From: Neorhodopirellula pilleata | GTDB taxonomy: Bacteria; Planctomycetota; Planctomycetia; Pirellulales; Pirellulaceae | DNA: 64,000 bases | Direction of reading: 5' to 3' | Assembly: GCF_007859915.1 (NCBI RefSeq) | Contig: NZ_SJPM01000005.1 | Coordinates: 429,222 to 493,221 of the forward strand | In this document: positions 45,907-56,219 of the stretch, one piece after another | How the letters are laid out: each line of letters begins with the position of its first letter | How positions within the stretch are numbered: the first letter of the stretch is position 1 | Made by a program: the position numbers and the translations under genes | Notes under the pieces: model-generated | Databases searched by the model: none | What the model was told of the DNA's origin: nothing | The model's input: the letters and a program-made list of their open reading frames with translations, nothing else

Positions 45907-46121
45907 CGAAAGGTTTCCGCAACGTGGACAGGGGGTAGGCAATCGAACCGATTACGCTAACGAGGGACATGGTCTGCGTCAACGTGCGGACGGTGACATA
46001 GAAGACAGACATGGAAAACGGACCGGCAACCAGTCCCCTCCAGGTCGCGAGTTTTTCTGGTCTAATGAGATGCCTTTCTGATCCGTTCTGCGTTGACCCT
46101 CGTGAATTATTTTCAACAGAA

Positions 46122-46841
46122 ATGTCAATGCCTGACGACGACTCCCTGACCGCCTGTTTGCCATCGAATCCATTTGCCAGCCGTTTTGTCAAAGCGGGGG
46201 CGATGGTCTACCGTCACCCGGAAACGCTGTCCGCGATCGGCGTTCTTGATTTGGTCGCCCATTTGGAACAAGTTCGCTTCGGTTCGATCGAGGGGGATCA
46301 TGGGACCGGCAAGTCGACATTGCTGCACTGCATGGCAACTGCGTTGATGCAACGGTTCCCCGGCGGGCAGTGGGTTCAGCTCGGTCGCGATCCGGCGATG
46401 TCCTGGCTCGGGCGTATCGTCCAACGGATCGATAACGCGGTTGCGTCGTGGCGGGCGCAAACCCGCACGGCCGCCGGAGGCGTGTTGGTCGTCGATGGTG
46501 CCGAACAACTGCCACCGGGTGTGCTGACCTGTTTGCGGATGCGTGCGAAATTCCGAGGTCAGGTTTGCCTGATCACCACGCACAAGCCACGGTGGGGATT
46601 CGCGTGTCTGCATCGAACGTCGCTGAATCAACGACTCGTCGAGACGATGTTCGCTGAACTGGTAGCTTCGATACCGGAGGCGACTGTTCGCGAGAAAATC
46701 GATAAACATTTCCGGACGTTGGACTTAAGCGAGTTCAGCAATGTCCGTGACCTTTGGTCGTCGCTGTACGACTGGGTGGAGCGGGAACATTCCGGCACCA
46801 GGGAATCCAGGCCCCCGCGCGAGTCCGATCGACTAAACTAG
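46122..46841 (+). CDS. Small AAA ATPase, ExeA-like
   Basis: About 239 residues: an ATP-binding core with Walker A GDHGTGKST at residues 58-66 and Walker B GVLVVDGAEQ at about 119-128, in which the usual DEAQ reads DGAEQ. The glutamate that normally activates water is thus displaced, so hydrolysis may be weak. It carries no membrane or peptidoglycan-binding domain. The start is uncertain (ATG at 46122 or 46128). The FAD oxidoreductase follows 40 bp later on the same strand. Confidence 0.7.
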   Translation: MSMPDDDSLTACLPSNPFASRFVKAGAMVYRHPETLSAIGVLDLVAHLEQVRFGSIEGDHGTGKSTLLHCMATALMQRFPGGQWVQLGRDPAMSWLGRIVQRIDNAVASWRAQTRTAAGGVLVVDGAEQLPPGVLTCLRMRAKFRGQVCLITTHKPRWGFACLHRTSLNQRLVETMFAELVASIPEATVREKIDKHFRTLDLSEFSNVRDLWSSLYDWVEREHSGTRESRPPRESDRLN

Positions 46842-46881
46842 TGCGTCGACGTTCCCCACTCCTTGCTTTGTGAATTGACTC

Positions 46882-49050
46882 ATGCAGTCCATTTTGAATT
46901 TCAACCATCACTGGTATCGAATCGTTTGTCTGTTTCTGCCGCTGATCGGTGTGATGGCTTCGGCGGCCGGCGACGAACCAAGTTCCTCCCGCAACGACAC
47001 CATTCATGACGTCGTGATTTACGGCGGCACGTCGGCGGCCATCACGGCCGCGATTCAAGTTAAGTCGATGGGGCAAACGGTGATCGTCGTTTCCCCCGAC
47101 AAGCATTTAGGCGGTTTGACCGCCGGTGGTTTGGGATGGACCGACTCGGGACGCAAGGAAGTGGTCGGGGGGCTGGCCAAGCAGTTCTATCAGCGTGTTT
47201 ACAAACATTATCAACAGCTTCAAGCGTGGACCTTCCAAGAACGCGAAGCCTACGGCAATCGGGCGCAAGGTCATCAAGCGAGCGACGAAGAAGACGCATC
47301 GATGTGGGTGTTCGAACCGCATGTCGCCGAACAAATCATTGACGACTGGATGGCCGAAAACGATATCGTCGTCGTGCGTGAAGCTTGGTTGGATCGCGAA
47401 AACGGTGTGGTCGTCGAGGACGGCAAGATCCTCAGCATTCGAACCCTCGACGGTCGAGTCTATGCCGGAAAGCAATTCATGGACACGACCTACGAGGGCG
47501 ATTTGGTCGCCGCCGCCGGCGTGCAAACCACGTTCGGACGCGAGGGCATCGCAGACTACAACGAACCCCACGCCGGCGTGCAAACGGGCGTTCTTCATCA
47601 CGCACACCATTTCGACGTTCTTAAGAAACGCGTCGATCCGTACGTCGTTCCAGGAGATCCGAGCAGCGGCGTAATTCCCTTGGTCAGCGACCAACCGCCG
47701 GGCGAATTCGGCAGTGCCGACAAACGCGTTCAAGCGTACTGCTTTCGAACCTGCATGACGAATCATGCCGACAATCTGTTACCTTGGCCCAAGCCAGAAG
47801 GTTACGACCCGGCAGTTTACGAAATCATGATCCGATGTTTCGACGCCGGCTGGAAAGACGTTTTTAACAAGTTCGATCCGCTGCCCAACTTCAAGACTGA
47901 CACGAACAACCACGGCCCGGTCAGTTTCGACAACATCGGCATGAACTACGACTATCCTGAAGCGACTTACGAACGACGACGTGAGATCATTGCCCAACAC
48001 GAGCAATACCAAAAAGGTCTGCTGTACTTCATTGCCAACGACCCACGCGTTCCCACCGACATCCAAGAGCGGATGCGTTCGTGGGGATTGGCCAAAGACG
48101 AATTCACCGACAACGGGAACTGGCCGCACCAGATTTACGTTCGTGAAGCTCGGCGGATGGTCGGCGATTTTGTCATGACGGAGAATCACTTACGCAAAGA
48201 CCTGCCGACGCCCGAATCGGTCGGGATGGGATCATACGCGATCGATTCGCACAATACCCAGCGATACATCACTCCCGAAGGTTACGTGCAAAACGAAGGC
48301 GACCTCGGGGTTTCGACCAACGGGCCGTATGAAATCGCGATGGGGGCGTTGTTGCCCAAGGCGAGTCAGTGCACGAATTTGACGGTGCCGGTTTGCGTGT
48401 CGGCGACTCACGCGGCGTTCGGATCGATCCGCATGGAACCCGTATTCATGATCTTGGGACAATCGGCGGCAACCATCGCGGCGATGGCCAACGAACAAGA
48501 TATTCCGGTTCAAAAAGTCGCCTACGAGCAAGTCAAGCAGCGACTGTTAAGTGATGGTCAAGTATTGCAGACGCCTCCCAACTTGAAGGTAGCTCCCAAA
48601 GGCAATCCAGTTTCGTCTCAATCATTTCCCGGAGTCACGGTCGACGATGCCGATGCAAATCGGACCGGACATTGGACCGCCAGTCACTCGAGCAATCTGT
48701 ACGTCGACGCCGGGTATCAACACAACGGCAACGATTCAGACGTGACCTCGACCGCCACCTTCACAGGAAAACTACCCACGAGTGGTTGGTACGAAGTGCG
48801 GATGATCTACCCGCACAACTCCAACCGGTGTGCCGACGTGCCGGTGACTGTCGCCCATGCCGACGGACAGACGACGATCCGCGTCAATCAAAAACAAAAC
48901 AACTCCAAAGGACATCAAGGCACCTGCGCCGCGATGTTGGGGCGATACCGATTCGCTCAAGGTACTGACGCGACAGTCACGATCAGCGACGAGGGGACAG
49001 ATGGTTACGTCGTCATCGACGCGATCAATTGGGAGCCGATCGAACCATGA
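46882..49050 (+). CDS. Secreted FAD-dependent oxidoreductase with a golvesin-like C-terminal domain
   Basis: 722 residues with a signal peptide (IVCLFLPLIGVMASAAG). A dinucleotide fold starts at VVIYGGTSAAITAAI and HLGGLTAGGLGWTDSG follows. The body matches FAD-dependent oxidoreductases found in planctomycete polysaccharide clusters. From about residue 575 (PGVTVDDADANRTGHW, SGWYEVRMIYPHNSNR, YVVIDAINWE) it resembles golvesin/xanthan-lyase accessory domains that bind sugars. The substrate is not known; an exported glycan is likely. Confidence 0.85.
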   Translation: MQSILNFNHHWYRIVCLFLPLIGVMASAAGDEPSSSRNDTIHDVVIYGGTSAAITAAIQVKSMGQTVIVVSPDKHLGGLTAGGLGWTDSGRKEVVGGLAKQFYQRVYKHYQQLQAWTFQEREAYGNRAQGHQASDEEDASMWVFEPHVAEQIIDDWMAENDIVVVREAWLDRENGVVVEDGKILSIRTLDGRVYAGKQFMDTTYEGDLVAAAGVQTTFGREGIADYNEPHAGVQTGVLHHAHHFDVLKKRVDPYVVPGDPSSGVIPLVSDQPPGEFGSADKRVQAYCFRTCMTNHADNLLPWPKPEGYDPAVYEIMIRCFDAGWKDVFNKFDPLPNFKTDTNNHGPVSFDNIGMNYDYPEATYERRREIIAQHEQYQKGLLYFIANDPRVPTDIQERMRSWGLAKDEFTDNGNWPHQIYVREARRMVGDFVMTENHLRKDLPTPESVGMGSYAIDSHNTQRYITPEGYVQNEGDLGVSTNGPYEIAMGALLPKASQCTNLTVPVCVSATHAAFGSIRMEPVFMILGQSAATIAAMANEQDIPVQKVAYEQVKQRLLSDGQVLQTPPNLKVAPKGNPVSSQSFPGVTVDDADANRTGHWTASHSSNLYVDAGYQHNGNDSDVTSTATFTGKLPTSGWYEVRMIYPHNSNRCADVPVTVAHADGQTTIRVNQKQNNSKGHQGTCAAMLGRYRFAQGTDATVTISDEGTDGYVVIDAINWEPIEP

Positions 49051-49258
49051 TCGAAGTGAGTGTGGGGGGCCCCAGGGCTCCGTTTCGGATCGTGCAAATG
49101 AGACGTTCGCGATAATCCGTTGTTTCCAGACAACTTTCCCACAACGCAGTGTTTGACTGCTCGGTGCGATCGACTGCGGGGAGGACGGACAATCGCAATT
49201 TTTGGTCATCGAATCTTCACGGACCGCCCCGGTCGAGGTTAGCGTATGCGACTCATTG

Positions 49259-50374
49259 ATGGAGCATTCCTTTCCTCTCAAGCAGACGCCGATGACCCAC
49301 GAAGACTTTGACGCCTCCGCCCCCGATTCTGATCCCTCCGCCGCCTCCGAGCTTGATTCGGCCGCCGATTCGAGCCGTGACGCCACCTCGCTTTCCACCA
49401 AACCGCGTTTCGACGCATCAGAAATTTATGACGATGTTGCCGACGAGGAGGGCACGCCCTCGGATGTGGTGACGAGCGAGTGGATGTCGAGCGATGAACC
49501 GGTCTCGGAGGTGTCTGACAATAGCATTGAAGCTGAGATTTCTAGCCGTTTCCAGCCCGCCGGTTCGGATGAAGAATTGTTGGAGTTGCAACAACCCTTC
49601 GTGGGCCGCTGGAACACGCTGGTCAGCACGACGAACTGGGAAAAAGGCCGAATCATCAGCCAGTGGCGTGAGGCGTTGATCGAAGCGGGAGCCCCGGCGA
49701 CGGAGTACTCCGATGAGGCTTGGGCGTCACGCGTCGGAGGCGTCACGTCGCCGCACGTCGGACGACTTCGACGCGTCCACGATCGTTTCGGCGAGCAAGC
49801 GGCGACCTATGATTCGCTTTATTGGAGCCATTTCCTCGCGGCCTTGGATTGGGACGACGCGGCGTTGTGGTTGCAAGGTGCGGTGGAAGAAAAATGGTCG
49901 GTTTCGAAGATGCGTGAACAGCGTTGGAAAGCCAACGGTGAACTCGAATCGGAACGCCCCAACGGCAGCCAAATCATCGAAGTCGACCTCGATGAAGACA
50001 CACCGGATCTCGGAACCGCGCCGGCACAAGGTGGAACCAACACGCGTGACTATGACGGCGATACCGCGGGCGTAGCCGCTGGCCCGGCCTACGAGCCACC
50101 GGACTTCGGCGACGAGTCAGAATTGGCGGCGCTGCCCGAAGGCAATCACATGAACGACGCCAATCAAAGCGATGAAGGCGGGATCGCCACCGAACCGCCG
50201 ATGTCCCCGTTGCAACCGTTCGCGGGTTTGCCTGAGCTTCCCGATGATATGGCGGATGTGATCGAGTCTCTGAAACTAACCGTCCTGAGACACAAGTCGG
50301 CAGGCTTCGCCGAAGTCAAAGCCGACACGATCCGCCGCTACCTCGAAGCGGTCGCTATGTTGATCGAATCGTGA
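49259..50374 (+). CDS. Hypothetical acidic protein
   Basis: About 371 residues. The first 100 residues are acidic and Ser/Ala-rich. A central domain at about residues 100-210 (LQQPFVGRWNTLVSTTNWEK, IISQWREALIEAG, YDSLYWSHFLAALDWDDAAL, KWSVSKMREQRW) has a regular, tryptophan-rich helical look. The acidic tail ends in LKLTVLRHKSAGFAEV and a short helix. The domain resembles conserved planctomycete proteins of unknown role, but I cannot name a family. Starts at 49259 and 49292 are both possible. Confidence 0.6.
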   Translation: MEHSFPLKQTPMTHEDFDASAPDSDPSAASELDSAADSSRDATSLSTKPRFDASEIYDDVADEEGTPSDVVTSEWMSSDEPVSEVSDNSIEAEISSRFQPAGSDEELLELQQPFVGRWNTLVSTTNWEKGRIISQWREALIEAGAPATEYSDEAWASRVGGVTSPHVGRLRRVHDRFGEQAATYDSLYWSHFLAALDWDDAALWLQGAVEEKWSVSKMREQRWKANGELESERPNGSQIIEVDLDEDTPDLGTAPAQGGTNTRDYDGDTAGVAAGPAYEPPDFGDESELAALPEGNHMNDANQSDEGGIATEPPMSPLQPFAGLPELPDDMADVIESLKLTVLRHKSAGFAEVKADTIRRYLEAVAMLIES

Positions 50375-50385
50375 GCGGAGGCGGT

Positions 50386-50790
50386 TGGCTTTTGGCTTTT
50401 AGCTTTTGGCTTTTGGCTTTTGGCTTTTAGTCCTCCGTAAACTTAAACCTCAACTTAAACTTAAACCCTCATTCAACCCGCCCGCCAATCACAGTTCACC
50501 CGTCCCAAGTAGGCTGGGTCGCAGCGATAGCGGAGACCCGGCATCCAGAGCCAATTGGCATGCAAGCCCCTAGATTTTAAACTCGTTTCTGGTCCGCCTT
50601 CGGCGGGAGGGGGTTTAGGTTTAGGTTTAGGTTTAGGTTTAGGTTTAGGTTTAGGTTTAGGTTTAGGTTTAGGTTTAGGTTTAGGTTTAGGTTTAAGTTT
50701 AAGTTTAAGTTTAAGTTTAAGTTTAAGTTTAAGAGATGGCGTCGGAGAACGCGGCTGCTGGCTAATCGCCAAAAGCTAACCGCCAACTGC
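50386..50790. repeat. Low-complexity inverted repeat with telomere-like hexamer array
   Basis: Between two convergent genes. Left side: GGTTGGCTTTTGGCTTTTAG heptamer-like units (50386-50430), then CTTAAACCTCAACTTAAACT (50442-50461). Right side: 14 tandem GGTTTA units (50612-50695), six AGTTTA units (50696-50731), then GCCAAAAGCTAACCGCCAAC (50770-50789), the near complement of the left GGCGGTTGGCTTTTGGC. So the two sides are inverted relative to each other in the same order and could form a long cruciform or a transcript hairpin. Confidence 0.85.
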
Positions 50791-50832
50791 TACTTGCCGG
50801 GTGTTCGTCGCCGAAGCTCTCCTCCACCCAGC

Positions 50833-52299
50833 CTACGACTGCAATACTTCTCGCACGACGTGGCCTTCCACGTCGGTCAGGCGGAATTCACGGCCTTGGT
50901 AGCGGTAGGTGAGTTTTTCGTGGTCGATCCCGAGCTGATGCAAGATCGTGGCGTTGAGGTCGTGAACGTGGACTCCGTTTTCGACGATGTCCATACCGAA
51001 GTCATCCGTCACGCCATGAGTGACGCCGCCCTTGACGCCGCCGCCGGCTAGCCAGACCGTGAACGCATCCTTATGGTGATCGCGTCCGGGAACGCCGCCG
51101 TCGCGATTCGGGTCTCCTTGGCTCAGCGGCGTGCGGCCGAACTCCGACCCCCATACGATCAAGGTGTCTTCGAGCATTCCTCGCTGTTTCAGATCCGACA
51201 CCAGTGCGGCCATCGCCTGATCAACGTCTTGGCACTTGGCGGGCAATCGTTTTTGCAAATTGCCGTGATGATCCCAGTCGGAATCATACAGTTCAATCAT
51301 CCGCACACCTCGTTCGACCAAACGGCGAGCGAGCAAGCAGTTGTTCGCGAACGATGCCTTGCCGGGCGAGGCCCCGTAGGCCTGCAGCGTCGCGGCGGTC
51401 TCGCCACTGATGTCCATCAGGTCAGGCACCGAAGCCTGCATTCGAAACGCCATTTCGTACTGCGCGATCCGCGTTGTGATTTCAGGATCGAGAGTCGAAT
51501 CCAAATGATGTTGATTGAGTTGCCCGAGCGTATCAAGGACCCGGCGCCGATCGTCGATCGAATGTCCGTCCGGGCTCGATAGAAACAAAACCGGATCACC
51601 CGCCGAGCGGAATTGGATGCCTTGATAAACGCTCGGCAAGAAACCCGTCGACCACAAACTCGTTCCCGCGCCGCCGGGAGGACCGCTGAGCAGGACCACG
51701 TAGGCGGGCAAATCTTCGTTCTCACTGCCCAACCCATAAGTGACCCACGACCCCAAACTCGGCCGGCCGCCGCGTCCGAATCCGCTGTGCAAGAACATCT
51801 GAGCGGGCGCGTGATTGATCTCCTCGGTGTGCATTGACCGGATGATCGCGATGTCGTCGGCAACGCCGCTCAAATGCGGTAGCAGTTCCGACATCGTTTG
51901 TCCCGACTCACCATGTTGGGAAAATTTCCAGGGCGACGCGGCCAAAGTCGATGTCTTGCCGATGAACGCAAAATCACGGCCGGCGGTGACCTCGGGCGGA
52001 CACGGTTTGCCGTTCCATTGATCGAGCGTCGGTTTGGCGTCGAATAGATCCAATTGCGACGGAGCACCGATCATGTGCAAATAGATGATGTTCTTGGCCT
52101 TGGCGGCGAACTGCGGCGGCCGCGGTGCCAACGGGTTTTCGTTGCTCGACGCGGTCGCTCGCTCTTGTCCTAACAGCGACGCGAGCGCCATCGCGCCCAA
52201 GCTCACCCCACCGGCTTGGGTGAAGCCTCGTCGATTGATGAGGTGTTGGTTTCGATGATCGGGTCGTTGCTCAGTTCGATGCTCAGTTCGATGGCTCAT
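50833..52299 (-). CDS. DUF1501 family protein with Tat signal
   Basis: 488 residues. The N-terminus holds a twin-arginine signal (NRRGFTQAGGVSLGAMALAS). The body is the DUF1501 sulfatase-like fold: NIIYLHMIGAPSQLDLFDAK, PLGSWVTYGLGSENEDLPAY-like segments, RGVRMIELYDSDWDHHGN, VWGSEFGRTPLSQG and GRDHHKDAFTVWLAGGG. The family is exported, folded before export, and its substrate is unknown. It follows the PSD1 gene by 4 bp, the standard planctomycete pair. Confidence 0.93.
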   Translation of the reverse strand: MSHRTEHRTEQRPDHRNQHLINRRGFTQAGGVSLGAMALASLLGQERATASSNENPLAPRPPQFAAKAKNIIYLHMIGAPSQLDLFDAKPTLDQWNGKPCPPEVTAGRDFAFIGKTSTLAASPWKFSQHGESGQTMSELLPHLSGVADDIAIIRSMHTEEINHAPAQMFLHSGFGRGGRPSLGSWVTYGLGSENEDLPAYVVLLSGPPGGAGTSLWSTGFLPSVYQGIQFRSAGDPVLFLSSPDGHSIDDRRRVLDTLGQLNQHHLDSTLDPEITTRIAQYEMAFRMQASVPDLMDISGETAATLQAYGASPGKASFANNCLLARRLVERGVRMIELYDSDWDHHGNLQKRLPAKCQDVDQAMAALVSDLKQRGMLEDTLIVWGSEFGRTPLSQGDPNRDGGVPGRDHHKDAFTVWLAGGGVKGGVTHGVTDDFGMDIVENGVHVHDLNATILHQLGIDHEKLTYRYQGREFRLTDVEGHVVREVLQS

Positions 52300-52303
52300 C
52301 GGT

Positions 52304-55300
52304 TCATTCCTTCGTGATGGTTTCGTGCAAGTTCAACAACACCGTCGCGACGGCGTACCAGGCGGCGAACTGGCGTTTGGTAACAGGACCGGGCAACGAA
52401 ACACCTTCGGCGAGTCGCTCGGCACCACTGGGGTCTTGTTCGATCGTTTCGGTTTGAATCTGCCAAAGATCCGACAAGGCGTCGACTTCGTTCGGCTCGG
52501 GATGGCGGGCGAGAACGCGTCGGAATTCGTCGGTGATCGTGGAGGCGACCGAAGCGGACGTGGCGGCCGACGATGCCCGCACCGCGATCGCCTTGGCGAC
52601 ATCGACGTAAACCGGGTCGTTGAGTAACGTTAATGCCTGCAACGGCGTGTTGCTGCGAGAACGTTGGACCGTGCAAGCGAACCGGTTGCTCGCGTCGAAA
52701 TTGATGAAACTGGGATACGGTGCCCCGCGTTTGATCACCACATAAACACCACGGCGATATTTCTCGTCACCAGGACTGACGACGTAGGGGTAGTTTTGCC
52801 CACCGACTTTTTTCCACAAACCATCGGGTTGATAGGGACGAATGGGTGGTCCGCCTGCCTTGAGCGAAATCAACCCCGAGACCGCCAACGCGTTGTCCCG
52901 GATCATCTCCGCATCCATTCGCACCCGTGGTCCGCGAGCCAGATAACGGTTTTGATCGTCGATCGCGAGTAACGTCTCGTTGAGCGCGGAGGATTGCTGA
53001 TAGGTGGATGACATCACGATCGTTTTCAAAACGTGTTTCATCGACCAACCATTCTCAATGAACTCGACCGCCAACCAATCCAGTACACCGGGGTGCGTCG
53101 GTCGATCGCCTTTGAGGCCAAAATCTTCGGGCGTTCGCACCAAACCTTCGCCGAACAGTTCCATCCACCAACGGTTCACCGTCACGCGAGCGACCAACGG
53201 GTTGTTCGGGTCGACCAGCCAACGTGCGAGATCGAGTCGATCGAGACGCTGCGTCGAATCATCTCCCGATATTTCACCATTAACTGCACCAGAGTCCAGC
53301 GGGTGTAAACAGGCCGGCACGCCGGGTTGGACAGACTCACCGGGCGAACGGTAGTCGCCTCGCTCGAAAACGTGCATGGGTCGCGGTTGGTCCAACTCCA
53401 CCATGACCTCGGTCGTGTCGAGCGACAGATCCTTGAGTTGCTGATCGATCGCGTCGATTTGCTTTTGGGTGGCCATGACGATCGAATCCGATGATGCCCG
53501 GTATTCGAGTATCGTCTTGCGATCCGCTGCCGACCATTTTCGGATGGGTTTGGAGGCCAGTTTGGCAAGGTTCTCCGGAACCGCCTCCTGTCGGACGTCA
53601 CCCGAAAGCACCGACAGTTGAAAACATCCGATCGTTCGAGAACCGCCAAAGTTTTGGTGGAGTTCGAATTCGATTCGCGTGTGTTCGGATAGTTTCAGTG
53701 GTTCGGAGAGCAGGAAAGTGGCGTGATGGGCTCGCGAAAATTGGGGTGCGATCGCCCAACCGGTTTTGGGATTGCCATCAATCGCCCCAGAGACGTGATG
53801 GTTGCCTTGTGAGAAATCCGCTTGGGCTTCGGTGAACTCAAGTTGACGGCGACCACCGTCGGCATCAATCACCGTTGCGACGAATTCATTGAGCACGAAG
53901 TTGTTGCGGACCGGATCGCCGCGTCCCGGACCGGTTCCTGGCAGCGATGGATCGGTCAACACGTCCAACCGAATCGCCGAAATCGTTGGCTGGTCCGACT
54001 CGTTTGCCGGCAGTTTCGCGGTCACCGTATACCGATCGACCGACGGGGGATCGTTTCCGACGAGCAACACGGATCGGTCGTCGCGGATTTCGAAGGAATC
54101 GGTGTTGCCGAGTGACATAAACTCGGTGACTTCCAAACTGTGTGTTTGCGGTGTGTTTTGAACGTTCTGTTTCCACTGGGTAACCCAGGATTCCAACTCG
54201 CTTTCAAGTTTTTTCTTTCGCTCGGCGATGCGATGATTGAGTCGATCGCGTTCGGCGATTTGTTCTTGACGTTCTGATTCGCGTTCGGGATCGGACAATT
54301 TCATCGCCGCGCCGATGAATCCGATCGAACTCGGTTTGTTCGGGTTGCTCAGTTCGGCTTCGATCGCCGTATGATTGAAGAACGCGAGGAGTTGGTAGTA
54401 TTCCTTGGTCGAAAAGGGATCGAACTTGTGATCGTGACATTGGGCACATTCGAGTGTCGATCCCAACCATACCGATGCGGTCGTGTTGACCCGATCGATG
54501 ACTTGTTCGGATCGGGTTTCTTCGGGCAACGATCCGGCCTCCACGTTGGTCGGTGCGCACCGATGAAAGCCGGTTGCGATTCGTTGTGATTCGGTCGCGT
54601 TCGGTATCAAATCGCCGGCGAGTTGTTCGATGGTGAATTGATCAAAAGGCATGTCGTCGTTGAGAGCCTCGATGACCCAGTCGCGGTACGCCCATAGGTC
54701 GCGAAAATCGTCGCGTTGAAAACCGTGTGAATCGGCGTAGCGAGCCAAATCCAACCAGGGCCTCGCCCATCGCTGGCCGAACTGAGGTCGTGAAAGGTAA
54801 TCGTCCACCACGCGAGCAAACGCACCTTCATCGGTGTCTGCTTCGAAGGCTTGAATTTCTTCAAGCGTGGGCGGCAACCCGATCAAGTCCAACGATACAC
54901 GCCGCAGCAACACGGCCCTGTCGGCGGGCGGGGAAGGCGTCAACCCGAGCGAGTCCAAACGAGCGAGAACGAAACGATCGATCGGGTTGGACACCCAATC
55001 GGTGTCGGACACTTCGGGCAACTCCGGACGCACCGGAGCAACGTACGCCCAATGCTCCGGCGGCGTGAAATCATCCGGCCACGTCGCACCGCCGGCGATC
55101 CAGCGAGAGATCGCCGAGACCTCGGCCCGAGTCAACGGATCACCGACGACCGGCATGACTTCGTCATGGTTTCGTGGCAAGCTGATCCGGCGGATTAACT
55201 CGCTTGCTTCGGGATCTCCCGTTTCGACGATCCCCGCCTCGAGCACCTCGTTCTTTTGGTCCAGCCGCAAACCCGCTTCCTGGCGCTCCGGTCCATGGCA

Positions 55301-55465
55301 TTCAAAACACGAACGCTGCAAGACACCGAACACGTCGCGGGCAAAATCCAATGGAGGACTTGAAGTCGTTTCGGCGGAGACGGTTTGCAAGTAAGCAGGC
55401 GTCGCAGCAATCGCGAAAGCCACCAAACACGGACACAACCAAGCAGGGCGAGACGATTGGAACAT
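52304..55465 (-). CDS. PSD1 protein: cytochrome c-like, DUF1549 and DUF1553 domains
   Basis: About 1053 residues. Signal peptide near the start (LCPCLVAFAIAATPAYLQ), then a heme-binding CxxCH in SCFECHGPE. DUF1549 follows (WVSNPIDRFVLARL, RRVSLDLIGLPPT, WLDLARYADSHGF, QFTIEQLAGDLIPN). A middle region resembles a carbohydrate-binding fold (about residues 440-640). DUF1553 closes it (LDLARWLVDPNNPLVARV, NRWWMELFGEGLVRTPEDFG, VKRGAPYPSFINFD-like, NTPLQALTLLNDPVYVD). I took the ATG at 55465; a longer frame adds 20 residues. Its mate DUF1501 is next. Confidence 0.93.
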   Translation of the reverse strand: MFQSSRPAWLCPCLVAFAIAATPAYLQTVSAETTSSPPLDFARDVFGVLQRSCFECHGPERQEAGLRLDQKNEVLEAGIVETGDPEASELIRRISLPRNHDEVMPVVGDPLTRAEVSAISRWIAGGATWPDDFTPPEHWAYVAPVRPELPEVSDTDWVSNPIDRFVLARLDSLGLTPSPPADRAVLLRRVSLDLIGLPPTLEEIQAFEADTDEGAFARVVDDYLSRPQFGQRWARPWLDLARYADSHGFQRDDFRDLWAYRDWVIEALNDDMPFDQFTIEQLAGDLIPNATESQRIATGFHRCAPTNVEAGSLPEETRSEQVIDRVNTTASVWLGSTLECAQCHDHKFDPFSTKEYYQLLAFFNHTAIEAELSNPNKPSSIGFIGAAMKLSDPERESERQEQIAERDRLNHRIAERKKKLESELESWVTQWKQNVQNTPQTHSLEVTEFMSLGNTDSFEIRDDRSVLLVGNDPPSVDRYTVTAKLPANESDQPTISAIRLDVLTDPSLPGTGPGRGDPVRNNFVLNEFVATVIDADGGRRQLEFTEAQADFSQGNHHVSGAIDGNPKTGWAIAPQFSRAHHATFLLSEPLKLSEHTRIEFELHQNFGGSRTIGCFQLSVLSGDVRQEAVPENLAKLASKPIRKWSAADRKTILEYRASSDSIVMATQKQIDAIDQQLKDLSLDTTEVMVELDQPRPMHVFERGDYRSPGESVQPGVPACLHPLDSGAVNGEISGDDSTQRLDRLDLARWLVDPNNPLVARVTVNRWWMELFGEGLVRTPEDFGLKGDRPTHPGVLDWLAVEFIENGWSMKHVLKTIVMSSTYQQSSALNETLLAIDDQNRYLARGPRVRMDAEMIRDNALAVSGLISLKAGGPPIRPYQPDGLWKKVGGQNYPYVVSPGDEKYRRGVYVVIKRGAPYPSFINFDASNRFACTVQRSRSNTPLQALTLLNDPVYVDVAKAIAVRASSAATSASVASTITDEFRRVLARHPEPNEVDALSDLWQIQTETIEQDPSGAERLAEGVSLPGPVTKRQFAAWYAVATVLLNLHETITKE

Positions 55466-55589
55466 TCGATTGAGGTGGGGATGAAAGGCAGGAACCGCGC
55501 CGATGTCGTCACTTCCCAAACACAAGGGGTACCATCGAGCACGGCGTTGGACACCGTCGATTATAACCGTCGGCAGCCAATGAATGGGT

Positions 55590-56204
55590 TCAAACTTTCC
55601 GGACCAAGTCCATTCCCTCGCGGCCTCGATACGTTAGCAGCAGGGCTCCATCGGCAGCACATGCTTCAAAAACGGCCTCAAAGAAGCCGTGTTCGCCCGG
55701 CCATGGGAACGCAAAAAACAGATCAAAATCGCCCATGTCCCAACCGATTTCGTCGTATACGTCGCCTTCCTCGCTATCCACGTTCTTGACCTCGGTGGCC
55801 CAATCGGCCAGATCATCGATCCCACGTGGAATGAAACTGCCGCAGTAAAACTGAGCCTCGTTTTGAAGCTCGTCGGCAAGTTCGTTGGATTGCTCGACCA
55901 GACGAGGTTCGATCTCGATGCCGACCGATTCCCACTGACGCAGCGAAGCGAGCAATGCCCCGACGCCGAAACCGCTTCCGATTTCGCAAAACCGTCGACC
56001 GGTCATTAGATGATTCTGGTCGATCCAAGTGAGTGCTTGATCGAGCAAGTGAAAGTCGCACGGCACAAAGTTTTCGATGGTCGTTTTCTCGGACAACATG
56101 AAAGCCTCGATCCGTTCGTTCGCTCTATCAATAAGGCGTTCGGCATCCTCGGTATGGGGTAACTTTGCGATCGAATCAGGGACCGCGATGGAATGAAGTG
56201 GCAT
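55590..56204 (-). CDS. Class I SAM-dependent methyltransferase-like protein
   Basis: 204 residues. The SAM-binding loop is FCEIGSGFGVGALLASL, followed by the acidic strand end VGIEIEPRLV and the later FDLFFAFPWPGEHGF, where an NPPY-like motif would stand in other enzymes. The last part (DGALLLTYRGREGMDLVRK) fits the closing strand of the fold. The gene starts 15 bp after the stop of the KptA fragment, so they are probably cotranscribed. The target molecule is unknown. Confidence 0.75.
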   Translation of the reverse strand: MPLHSIAVPDSIAKLPHTEDAERLIDRANERIEAFMLSEKTTIENFVPCDFHLLDQALTWIDQNHLMTGRRFCEIGSGFGVGALLASLRQWESVGIEIEPRLVEQSNELADELQNEAQFYCGSFIPRGIDDLADWATEVKNVDSEEGDVYDEIGWDMGDFDLFFAFPWPGEHGFFEAVFEACAADGALLLTYRGREGMDLVRKV

Positions 56205-56219
56205 CCGATGATCCGTCGT

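Noticed and set aside
50612..50731. Real telomere or chromosome end
   Set aside because: The array is internal, short and flanked by normal genes on both sides. The likeness is by unit sequence only.
50473..50786. Leu-Gly, Leu-Asn and Lys-Pro repeat ORFs
   Set aside because: They are translations of the hexamer array in different frames, not genes.
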